From assembly GCA_045630765.1 (NCBI GenBank), contig JAZQTM010000013.1, forward strand, positions 1 through 8,262: a stretch of DNA of 8,262 nucleotides. Direction: 5' to 3'. The DNA is from RGIG3009 sp045630765. GTDB lineage: Bacteria > Bacillota > Clostridia > Oscillospirales > Acutalibacteraceae. Below, in pieces: positions 1 to 6,619 of the stretch. Numbering within the stretch: the stretch's first letter is position 1; each line of letters begins with the position of its first letter. The notes under the pieces are model-generated. The model saw only the letters and a list, made by a program, of their open reading frames with translations, had not been told where the DNA came from and ran no database searches. The position numbers and the translations under genes are program-made.

Positions 1-1
1 C

Positions 2-421
2 AATGACGGCAACACCTTCGAGAGCGCTTTGCGTACGCGTGAATTCGAGCCGGATGCGCCCAACTTCACCCCTCGCATTTCGGGTGTTTGCTATTACTGC
101 TTCCCGCGTGCTGCTTTTACTTACAAACTGTCCATTCTGAAATCCGCAAACGGCCGTCCCGAAGCGTGTGATCGGTATTTCTACGAATATATGCCCGAAG
201 ACGGTATCGGTCATTTCATCCACACCTACAAATGCGACGGCGATCCCATCCCGTCCTTCTACGGTGAGCCGGAAGAAGTCGCATTGCCCAACACCGCCGA
301 GGAACTCGCCGATCTCGTCTGGAACAACTTAAACGAAGATAACAAAGTTTCTCTGTTTGTGCGCTGTGTCCCGCTTAACGGCGACAAGCCCACCGAGATC
401 ATCATCAATAAAAACAAGTGA
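2..421 (+). CDS. purO: IMP cyclohydrolase, PurO family (5'-truncated by window start)
   Basis: This is the C-terminal 139 residues of a stand-alone IMP cyclohydrolase, which would close the ring of FAICAR to give IMP, the last step of de novo purine synthesis. The frame is open from base 2 with no stop, so the TTG at 29 is only an internal Leu codon and the true start lies upstream. The visible part begins NDGNTFESALRTREFEPDAP and continues with NFTPRISG, which I recognise as typical of the PurO-like family (IMP_cyclohyd) rather than of the MGS-like domain of bifunctional PurH. Family members are about 200-245 aa, so roughly 100 residues are missing. The TGA stop at 419-421 is 11 nt before the AICAR transformylase start, and that neighbour lacks a cyclohydrolase domain, which supports the call strongly. 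The assignment rests on recalled family similarity plus context. The symbol follows the archaeal gene; many annotation pipelines give only a product name. Confidence 0.85.
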   Translation, partial: NDGNTFESALRTREFEPDAPNFTPRISGVCYYCFPRAAFTYKLSILKSANGRPEACDRYFYEYMPEDGIGHFIHTYKCDGDPIPSFYGEPEEVALPNTAEELADLVWNNLNEDNKVSLFVRCVPLNGDKPTEIIINKNK

Positions 422-425
422 GGAG
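420..425 (+). promoter_or_regulatory. Ribosome binding site deciding the AICAR transformylase start
   Basis: GAGGAG lies 7 nt before the ATG at 433 and overlaps the TGA stop (419-421) of the upstream cyclohydrolase. The same frame is also open from a GTG at 418, but that codon lies upstream of the Shine-Dalgarno itself and would add only MRRSI. ATG 433 is therefore the preferred start. The stop/SD overlap suggests translational coupling of the two genes. Confidence 0.85.
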
Positions 426-432
426 AAGCATC

Positions 433-1617
433 ATGAAAGAATTTGAACTGAAATACGGCTGTAACCCCAACCAAAAACCGTCCCGTATCTATATGCACGA
501 CGGCAGCGAGCTGCCGATCGAGATTTTGTGCGGTCGCCCCGGTTATATTAACTTCTTGGATGCTTTCAACTCCTGGCAGCTTGTCAAGGAACTCAAAGAA
601 GCGCTTGGCCTTCCGGCGGTTACCTCGTTTAAGCACGTCAGCCCGACCTCGGCAGCAGTGGGTATCCCGCTGTCGGACACGCTGAAAAAAGCGTGCTTCG
701 TGGATGACATTGAGGGACTCGACGAATCCCCGCTCGCTTGCGCGTATGCCAGAGCGCGCGGCACCGACCGTATGTGCTCGTTTGGTGACTGGGTGGCACT
801 CAGCGACGTGTGTGACGTTACCACCGCGAAAATGATCGCGCGTGAAGTGTCCGACGGTATCATCGCCCCGGGTTATGAGCCGGAAGCGCTGGAAATCCTC
901 AAAACCAAACGCAAAGGCACCTATAATGTTGTCAAAATTGATCCCAACTACGTTCCCGCCGAGCAGGAAACCAAACAGGTTTACGGCATCACCTTCGAGC
1001 AAGGTCGCAACAATTTCAAAATCAACCGTGAACTGCTTTCCAATATGGTGTCTGCCAATAAAGACCTGCCCGACAGTGCGGCGCGCGACCTTATCATCGC
1101 GCTGATCACGCTCAAATACACTCAATCCAACTCGGTTTGCTATGCCGTTGACGGTCAGGCGATCGGTGTTGGTGCGGGTCAGCAGTCCCGTATTCACTGC
1201 ACCCGTTTGGCAGGCGGCAAAGCCGATACGTGGTTCTTGCGTCAGCACGAAAAGGTATTAAATCTCCCGTTCAAAGCCGATCTCAAACGTCCTGATCGTG
1301 ACAACGTCATCGACGGTTACATCAACAAGAACGAAGAAGATGTCTGTGCAGACGGCAACTGGCAAAAATACTTCACCGAGCAACCCGCCCCGCTCACCGA
1401 TGCGGAAGCCAGAGCGTATCTCGATACGATCGACGGCGTGGCGCTCGGCAGTGATGCGTTCTTCCCGTTTGACGATAACATCGAGCGCGCCTATCGCAGC
1501 GGTGTCAAATACATTGCCGAGCCGGGCGGATCGATCCGTGACGACGTGGTTATCGGTTGCTGTGACAAATACGGTATGACCTTGTCGTTTACCGGTATGC
1601 GCTTATTCCACCATTGA
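433..1617 (+). CDS. Monofunctional AICAR formyltransferase (phosphoribosylaminoimidazolecarboxamide formyltransferase)
   Basis: This cytoplasmic enzyme transfers the formyl group of 10-formyl-THF to AICAR, giving FAICAR (step 9 of purine synthesis). The 394 residues correspond to the transformylase half of bifunctional PurH/ATIC only: the protein opens directly with KYGCNPNQKP (residues 7-16), the beginning of the AICARFT domain, and has no N-terminal MGS-like cyclohydrolase domain. The catalytic Lys-His pair is visible as SFKHVSP with K67 and H68. Other conserved blocks are YTQSNSVCYA (229-238), GAGQQSRIHCTRLAGGKAD (247-265) and the substrate-binding stretch SDAFFPF to AEPGGSIRDD (340-371), ending GMRLFHH. 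Residues 71-73 read PTS, where homologues I recall read PAG. The missing ring-closing activity is supplied by the PurO-type gene just upstream. Pipelines may call it purH, but that name implies both activities, so no symbol is given. The start follows the Shine-Dalgarno at 420-425. Confidence 0.95.
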   Translation: MKEFELKYGCNPNQKPSRIYMHDGSELPIEILCGRPGYINFLDAFNSWQLVKELKEALGLPAVTSFKHVSPTSAAVGIPLSDTLKKACFVDDIEGLDESPLACAYARARGTDRMCSFGDWVALSDVCDVTTAKMIAREVSDGIIAPGYEPEALEILKTKRKGTYNVVKIDPNYVPAEQETKQVYGITFEQGRNNFKINRELLSNMVSANKDLPDSAARDLIIALITLKYTQSNSVCYAVDGQAIGVGAGQQSRIHCTRLAGGKADTWFLRQHEKVLNLPFKADLKRPDRDNVIDGYINKNEEDVCADGNWQKYFTEQPAPLTDAEARAYLDTIDGVALGSDAFFPFDDNIERAYRSGVKYIAEPGGSIRDDVVIGCCDKYGMTLSFTGMRLFHH

Positions 1618-1623
1618 TCTTGC

Positions 1624-1629
1624 AAGGAG
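1624..1629 (+). promoter_or_regulatory. Ribosome binding site of purD
   Basis: AAGGAG sits 7 nt before the purD ATG at 1637, in the 19-nt gap after the transformylase stop. This is the largest gap between genes in the window. It holds only this site and a short T run, with no hairpin, so I see no terminator or separate promoter here. Confidence 0.85.
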
Positions 1630-1636
1630 TTTTTGT

Positions 1637-2908
1637 ATGAAAATCATGGTCGTTGGCGGCGGCGGACGCGAGCACGCCATTATCAAAAAATTAAAAGAAA
1701 ATCCCGCGGTCAGCGAGATTTATGCCCTGCCCGGTAACGGCGGTATGGCAAATGACGCCACGCTGGTCCCGATCGCTGCAAAGGATATTGACGCGATCGT
1801 GGACTTCGCCGTGAAAACGGGTATCGATTACGCGGTCGTCGCTCCCGATGATCCGTTGGTACTCGGTGCGGTGGATGCGTTGCAGAAAAAGAACATTCCT
1901 TGCTTTGGTCCCGAGGCGAAAGCCGCCATCATCGAAGGCAGCAAGGTGTTTTCCAAAAACTTAATGAAAAAGTACGGTATCCCCACCGCACAATACGAAG
2001 TGTTCAACGATATGAAAGCCGCGTTTTCCTATCTGGATACCGCGCCGATCCCCACCGTCATCAAAGCAGACGGCTTGGCACTCGGTAAGGGCGTTATCAT
2101 CGCGATGACACGCGAGGAAGCCAAAGACGCCGTTCGTTCCATGATGGAAGACAAAGTGTTCGGCAAGAGCGGCGACAACATCGTCATCGAGGAATTTTTA
2201 ACAGGCCCCGAGGTTAGCGTGTTGTCGTTCACCGACGGCGAAACCGTCGTTCCGATGATCTCGTCGATGGACCATAAACGAGCAGGGGATAACGACACGG
2301 GATTGAATACAGGCGGTATGGGTACGGTTGCTCCGAACCCCTATTACACCGCCGACATTGCCGCGCAGTGTATGGAAACCATTTTCCTGCCCACCATTCG
2401 CGCTATGAAGGCGGAGGGACGCACGTTTAAGGGTTGCTTGTATTTTGGCTTGATGCTGACGGAAAACGGCCCCAAGGTCATCGAATACAACTGCCGCTTC
2501 GGCGATCCCGAAACGCAGGTCGTGTTACCGCTCTTGGAAAGCGATCTCCTTACCGTTATGCAAGCGGTAACGAACGGTACGCTGGCAGATGCGGACGTTA
2601 CGTTCAGTGACAAGCATGCGTGCTGCGTGATTATGGCATCCAACGGTTATCCGTCGGCATACGAAAAAGGCTACGAGATCACCATTCCCGAAGCAATCGC
2701 CAACAACGTTTACGTTGCGGGCGCCAAATTGTCGGACGAAAAATTACTGACCGATGGCGGTCGCGTGCTCGGTGCAACGGCGGTTGCCGAATCGCTCGCC
2801 GAAGCAATCAAGGCGTCGTACGCGCTGGTCGATCAGATTCATTTCGATAACAAGTATTACCGCACCGACATCGGTGCACGTGCCATGCAGGCAAAAGTGG
2901 AGGGCTAA
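1637..2908 (+). CDS. purD: Phosphoribosylamine-glycine ligase (GAR synthetase)
   Basis: The enzyme joins glycine to 5-phosphoribosylamine with ATP to form GAR, step 2 of purine synthesis. It is a cytoplasmic ATP-grasp protein of 423 aa, the usual length for PurD. The N-terminal domain opens with MVVGGGGREHA (4-14) and continues with LPGNGGMA (31-38). The ATP-grasp region begins around 100 and shows VIKADGLALGKGV (141-153), the nucleotide-binding IEEFLTGPEVSV (184-195) and DHKRAGDNDTGLNTGGMG (212-229). The GARS signature RFGDPETQ lies at 287-294, preceded by E283 of IEYN, a likely metal ligand. The C-terminal domain follows to residue 423. Residues 69-74 read APDDPL, where many PurD proteins have GPEAPL; I believe the APD form is common in Clostridia. 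The stop is 2 nt before purL, and the purL ribosome binding site is inside the last purD codons, so the two are probably co-transcribed and coupled. Identity is not in doubt. Confidence 0.98.
   Translation: MKIMVVGGGGREHAIIKKLKENPAVSEIYALPGNGGMANDATLVPIAAKDIDAIVDFAVKTGIDYAVVAPDDPLVLGAVDALQKKNIPCFGPEAKAAIIEGSKVFSKNLMKKYGIPTAQYEVFNDMKAAFSYLDTAPIPTVIKADGLALGKGVIIAMTREEAKDAVRSMMEDKVFGKSGDNIVIEEFLTGPEVSVLSFTDGETVVPMISSMDHKRAGDNDTGLNTGGMGTVAPNPYYTADIAAQCMETIFLPTIRAMKAEGRTFKGCLYFGLMLTENGPKVIEYNCRFGDPETQVVLPLLESDLLTVMQAVTNGTLADADVTFSDKHACCVIMASNGYPSAYEKGYEITIPEAIANNVYVAGAKLSDEKLLTDGGRVLGATAVAESLAEAIKASYALVDQIHFDNKYYRTDIGARAMQAKVEG
2899..2903 (+). promoter_or_regulatory. Ribosome binding site of purL, inside the purD 3' end
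   Basis: GGAGG lies 7 nt before the purL ATG at 2911 and falls within the Val-Glu-Gly codons that end purD. Ribosomes finishing purD therefore clear the purL initiation region, which fits translational coupling. Confidence 0.8.
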
Positions 2909-2910
2909 CG

Positions 2911-5900
2911 ATGGTATACAGAGTATTTGTAGAAAAGAAAAAAGAACTCGCGAGCGAGGCAAAAGCTCTGCTCGGTGATGCCCGTACACTGCTTGGCATT
3001 ACCTCGCTTGATGACGTGCGCGTTATCAACCGCTACGATGCGGAAAACATTACCGAAGAACTGTTTGAGTACGCGAAAAAGACGGTGTTCTCCGAGCCGC
3101 AGCTCGATACCGTCAGTGACGAACTGTCGGTAGACGGTGCTACGGTGTTTGCCGTAGAATATCTGCCCGGTCAGTTCGATCAGCGTGCCGATTCCGCGGC
3201 GCAGTGTATTCAGATCATCTCCACCGGTGATCGCCCGCTTGTGCGTACCGCAAAAGTGTATGCGCTGTATGGTGCTTTAAGCGAGCAGGAACTCGCCGAA
3301 ATCAAAAAATATGTTATCAACCCTGTGGAAGCGCGCGAAGCCACCTTGGACAAGCCCGCAACGCTCCATATGGAATATGAACTTCCCACCACCGTCAAAA
3401 CGCTTGATGGTTTTATTGATCTGGATAGGGAAGGACTTGAGAAATTCGTTGAGGATTACGCTTTGGCAATGGACGGCGACGATATCGCTTTCTGCCAATC
3501 CTATTTCCGCAGCGAGAAACGCGATCCTACCATCACCGAGATCCGTATGATCGACACGTACTGGTCGGATCACTGCCGCCACACCACCTTCCTCACCACC
3601 ATCGACGACGTGGTGTTTGAGGATGCGTTGTTGCAGGCAACCTATGAGGACTACCTCAACACCCGCAAAGAACTTGGCAGAACCAAACCGATCTGCTTAA
3701 TGGATATTGCGACGTTGGCGGTGCGTTACCTCAAAAAAGAGGGTAAGCTTGAAAAATTGGATGAATCCGAAGAAATCAACGCTTGCACCGTTAAAATTGA
3801 AGTAGAAGCTGACGGCAAAAAAGAGCCGTGGCTGCTCCTCTTTAAGAACGAAACCCACAACCATCCGACCGAGATCGAGCCGTTCGGCGGTGCCGCTACC
3901 TGTATCGGCGGTGCTATCCGCGATCCCTTGAGTGGTCGTAGTTACGTATATGCTGCAATGCGCGTGACGGGTGCGGCAGATCCGCTCAAACCCGTCAGCG
4001 AAACGATCCCCGGAAAATTGCCGCAGCGTAAGATCGTTACCACCGCGGCGGCGGGCTATTCGTCTTACGGTAACCAGATCGGTCTTGCCACCGGTATGGT
4101 CGATGAGATCTATCACGACGGCTATGCCGCCAAACGTATGGAAATCGGTGCCGTTATCGCGGCGGCTCCTGCGGAGAATGTCCGCCGTGAGCGTCCCGAT
4201 CCGGGCGATATCGTGATTTTGCTCGGCGGTGCTACCGGTCGTGACGGCTGCGGCGGTGCTACCGGTTCTTCCAAATCACACACCTCTAAATCGCTTGAAA
4301 CCTGCGGTGCAGAGGTGCAAAAGGGTAACGCTCCCGAAGAACGCAAACTCCAGCGCTTGTTCCGCAACGGTGAAGCCACCCGTATGATCAAGCGTTGTAA
4401 CGACTTTGGTGCCGGCGGTGTGTCGGTTGCCATTGGTGAGTTGGCAGACGGTCTGGAAATCGACCTGAATGCCGTACCGAAGAAATACGAAGGCCTCGAC
4501 GGCACGGAACTGGCTATCAGCGAATCGCAAGAGCGTATGGCGGTAGTCGTGGAAGCGAAAGACGTTGACGCTTTCTTGGCGCTTGCCAAGAGCGAAAACC
4601 TCAACGCTTGCCCCGTTGCCGTGGTAAAAGAAGAGCCGCGCCTCGTTATGAAATGGAACGGCAACACCATCGTCGATATCAGCCGCGAATTCTTGAATTC
4701 CAACGGTGCCGAAAAGCACGTTGTTATCACCCCCGCTGCTCCCGCGTTGCAGGAAAAGCAGGTGGAGGGCGACTTCGCCGAAGTATACACCAAGATGGCG
4801 ACGGATCTCAACATCTGTTCCAAACGCGGTCTGTCCGAGCGCTTTGACTCCACCATCGGTGCGGGTACGGTGCTGATGCCGTTTGGCGGCAAACACCAAC
4901 TTACGCCCATTCAAGCGATGGTACATAAGATCTCCATGGAAGAAAAGCACACCGACGACGTGTCCTTTATGTCGTGGGGCTATAACCCGTTCATCACCGA
5001 GCAAAGCCCGTACCACGGCGCGTATTTGGCGGTTGTGGAATCGATTTGCAAGCTCATCGCAACGGGTGCCTCGTTTGAGGACGTGTACTTGACCTTCCAA
5101 GAGTACTTTGAACATCCCGGTAAAGACGGCAAACGCTGGGGCAAACCTCTTGCGGCTTTGCTTGGCGCGTTCGCCGCGCAGAAACAACTGGGTATCGGTT
5201 CCATCGGCGGTAAAGACTCGCTGAGCGGTACGTTTGAAGATCTCGACGTTCCGCCCACGCTCGTTTCGTTTGCTGTTACCACCGGCAAAACGACCGATGT
5301 TATCTCACCCGAATTCAAGTCTGCGGGTCACAAAGTTGTGATGCTGACGCCCGCTTTTGACGAGAATAAATTGCCCGTTACCGCTTCCCTTATGGAACTG
5401 TTCGCGAAAGTCACCGAACTGCAACGTGCAGGCAAGGTGTACGCGTGTTATACGCCTACTATGGGCGGCATCGCGGAAGCGATCCTGAAAATGGCAATGG
5501 GTAATGCGCTCGGTTTTGCGTACGATCCGTCCCTCAGCATGACCGATATCTTCGATTATCACTACGGCAGCTTCTTGTTGGAAGTCGATGCCGACACCGA
5601 GATCGGTCAGCTTATCGGTACCATCACCGAAGACGACCAGATCACCTACGGCGATGACTGCTTGGTGCTTTCGGAACTGGTGGACGTATACGAAAACAAA
5701 CTTGAAAGCGTTTACAGCTGCAACATTGACCAAGGTGGCAAGAAACTTGTCGCTTTCCAGAACAAGTTCGAATTTACGCAAATTGCCGGCTATTATGTGG
5801 CAAAACCGAAAGTGCTCATTCCTGCATTCCCCGGCACCAACTGCGAATACGATTCTGCCAGAGCGATGCGCGATGCGGGAGCCGATCCCGAGATCATTGT

Positions 5901-6618
5901 CATCAACAACTTGTCGGCAGACGGTATTCAGCGCAGTGTCGAGCACTTCGCTAACCGCTTAAAAGAAGCACAGATGGTGTTCATCCCCGGCGGCTTCTCC
6001 GGCGGTGACGAACCGGACGGCAGCGGTAAATTCATTACCGCGTTCTTCCGCAACGCTGCTATCAAAGAAGGCGTCACCGATCTGCTGGATAACCGCGACG
6101 GTCTTATGTGCGGTATCTGTAACGGCTTCCAAGCGCTTATCAAATTGGGCTTGGTACCGTACGGTAAGATCATTGATACCGATGAATCTTGCCCGACGTT
6201 GACGTTCAACACCATCGCACGTCACCAATCTCGCATTGTGCGCACGCGCATTGCGTCCAACAAATCTCCGTGGTTGTCCAAAATGAAGGTCGGCGACATC
6301 GTCAACGTTCCGATCTCCCACGGCGAGGGCCGTTTCTTGGCAGATAAAGCGTTGATAAAAGAACTGGCGAACAACGGTCAGATCGCAACGCAGTACGTAG
6401 ACCTTGACGGCAGAGCCACCACGGATATCCGTTGCAACCCGAACGATTCCATGTACGCGATCGAAGGTATTACGTCACCTGATGGTCGTGTGTTCGGTAA
6501 GATGGGTCACAGCGAGCGTATCGGCAACGGCTTGTATCAGAATGTTCCCGGCAATTACGATATTCGTATGTTTGAGGCGGCGGTCGAGTATTTCCGTTCG
6601 TTTAAGGAGTTTGATTGA
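2911..6618 (+). CDS. purL: Phosphoribosylformylglycinamidine (FGAM) synthase, single-chain form
   Basis: The enzyme converts FGAR, glutamine and ATP to FGAM, glutamate and ADP (step 4). At 1235 aa it is the long form that carries synthetase and glutaminase in one chain, not the split PurS/PurQ/PurL complex of Bacillus. The N-terminal region (about 1-180) replaces PurS. The synthetase part includes TYWSDHCRHTTF (216-227), KNETHNHPTEIEPFGG (312-327), GGATGRDGCGGATGSSK (439-455), the NDFGAGG block (497-503) and, in the second half, GIGSIGGKDSLSGTF (761-775). The C-terminal class I glutaminase domain starts near 966 (KVLIPAFPGTNCE). Its nucleophile is C1070 in CGICNGFQ, and the triad is completed by H1200 and E1202 in GHSER. 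FIPGGFSGGDE (1024-1034) and ISHGEGRF (1135-1142) are also present, so both activities look intact. An internal ammonia channel is expected from the family. It resembles the long PurL clade I recall from Clostridia and streptococci more than the proteobacterial type. Residue 441 is Ala where I recall Arg in homologues. Confidence 0.98.
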   Translation: MVYRVFVEKKKELASEAKALLGDARTLLGITSLDDVRVINRYDAENITEELFEYAKKTVFSEPQLDTVSDELSVDGATVFAVEYLPGQFDQRADSAAQCIQIISTGDRPLVRTAKVYALYGALSEQELAEIKKYVINPVEAREATLDKPATLHMEYELPTTVKTLDGFIDLDREGLEKFVEDYALAMDGDDIAFCQSYFRSEKRDPTITEIRMIDTYWSDHCRHTTFLTTIDDVVFEDALLQATYEDYLNTRKELGRTKPICLMDIATLAVRYLKKEGKLEKLDESEEINACTVKIEVEADGKKEPWLLLFKNETHNHPTEIEPFGGAATCIGGAIRDPLSGRSYVYAAMRVTGAADPLKPVSETIPGKLPQRKIVTTAAAGYSSYGNQIGLATGMVDEIYHDGYAAKRMEIGAVIAAAPAENVRRERPDPGDIVILLGGATGRDGCGGATGSSKSHTSKSLETCGAEVQKGNAPEERKLQRLFRNGEATRMIKRCNDFGAGGVSVAIGELADGLEIDLNAVPKKYEGLDGTELAISESQERMAVVVEAKDVDAFLALAKSENLNACPVAVVKEEPRLVMKWNGNTIVDISREFLNSNGAEKHVVITPAAPALQEKQVEGDFAEVYTKMATDLNICSKRGLSERFDSTIGAGTVLMPFGGKHQLTPIQAMVHKISMEEKHTDDVSFMSWGYNPFITEQSPYHGAYLAVVESICKLIATGASFEDVYLTFQEYFEHPGKDGKRWGKPLAALLGAFAAQKQLGIGSIGGKDSLSGTFEDLDVPPTLVSFAVTTGKTTDVISPEFKSAGHKVVMLTPAFDENKLPVTASLMELFAKVTELQRAGKVYACYTPTMGGIAEAILKMAMGNALGFAYDPSLSMTDIFDYHYGSFLLEVDADTEIGQLIGTITEDDQITYGDDCLVLSELVDVYENKLESVYSCNIDQGGKKLVAFQNKFEFTQIAGYYVAKPKVLIPAFPGTNCEYDSARAMRDAGADPEIIVINNLSADGIQRSVEHFANRLKEAQMVFIPGGFSGGDEPDGSGKFITAFFRNAAIKEGVTDLLDNRDGLMCGICNGFQALIKLGLVPYGKIIDTDESCPTLTFNTIARHQSRIVRTRIASNKSPWLSKMKVGDIVNVPISHGEGRFLADKALIKELANNGQIATQYVDLDGRATTDIRCNPNDSMYAIEGITSPDGRVFGKMGHSERIGNGLYQNVPGNYDIRMFEAAVEYFRSFKEFD
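4224..4266 (+). repeat. Pair of 16-bp direct repeats inside purL
   Basis: The 16-mer CGGCGGTGCTACCGGT occurs at 4224-4239 and again at 4251-4266, an in-frame offset of 27 nt. Both copies encode Gly-Gly-Ala-Thr-Gly, in the Gly-rich loop of the synthetase domain (residues 439-443 and 448-452). Protein conservation of the second copy together with codon preference probably accounts for it; I see no sign of a mobile or regulatory role. Confidence 0.6.
6604..6609 (+). promoter_or_regulatory. Ribosome binding site of fhs, inside the purL 3' end
   Basis: AAGGAG lies 10 nt before the fhs ATG at 6620 and is encoded within the final Phe-Lys-Glu-Phe-Asp codons of purL. With only 1 nt between the purL stop (6616-6618) and the fhs start, fhs translation is probably coupled to purL. 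Confidence 0.8.
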
Positions 6619-6619
6619 T

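Noticed and set aside
29..421. A 130-residue gene starting at TTG 29.
   Set aside because: The frame is open back to base 2 and the upstream residues (NDGNTFESA) continue the cyclohydrolase family pattern, so this is a truncated gene, not a short one.
418..432. GTG at 418 as start of the AICAR transformylase.
   Set aside because: It overlaps the upstream stop and lies upstream of the AGGAG site; the ATG at 433 has the ideal 7-nt spacing and matches the usual N-terminus of the family.
259..1248. A 329-residue open frame on the - strand opposite the cyclohydrolase and transformylase genes.
   Set aside because: It lies opposite two well-supported genes, has no convincing ribosome binding site that I can see, and its translation resembles no family. 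Long antisense frames are expected from the codon bias of G+C-balanced genes rich in GCN/GGN/GAN codons.
1618..1636. A possible terminator before purD, because of the T run at 1630-1634.
   Set aside because: No G+C-rich hairpin precedes the T run, and the 19-nt gap is filled by the purD ribosome binding site.
4122..5187. Two long overlapping - strand frames (262 and 303 residues) opposite purL.
   Set aside because: They overlap each other in different frames and lie fully within a conserved purL region including its synthetase motifs; their translations show low-complexity Ser/Arg/Phe patterns typical of antisense shadows.
5305..5946. A 213-residue - strand frame opposite the purL synthetase/glutaminase junction.
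   Set aside because: It is antisense to a conserved coding region, with no recognisable domain and no supporting gene context.
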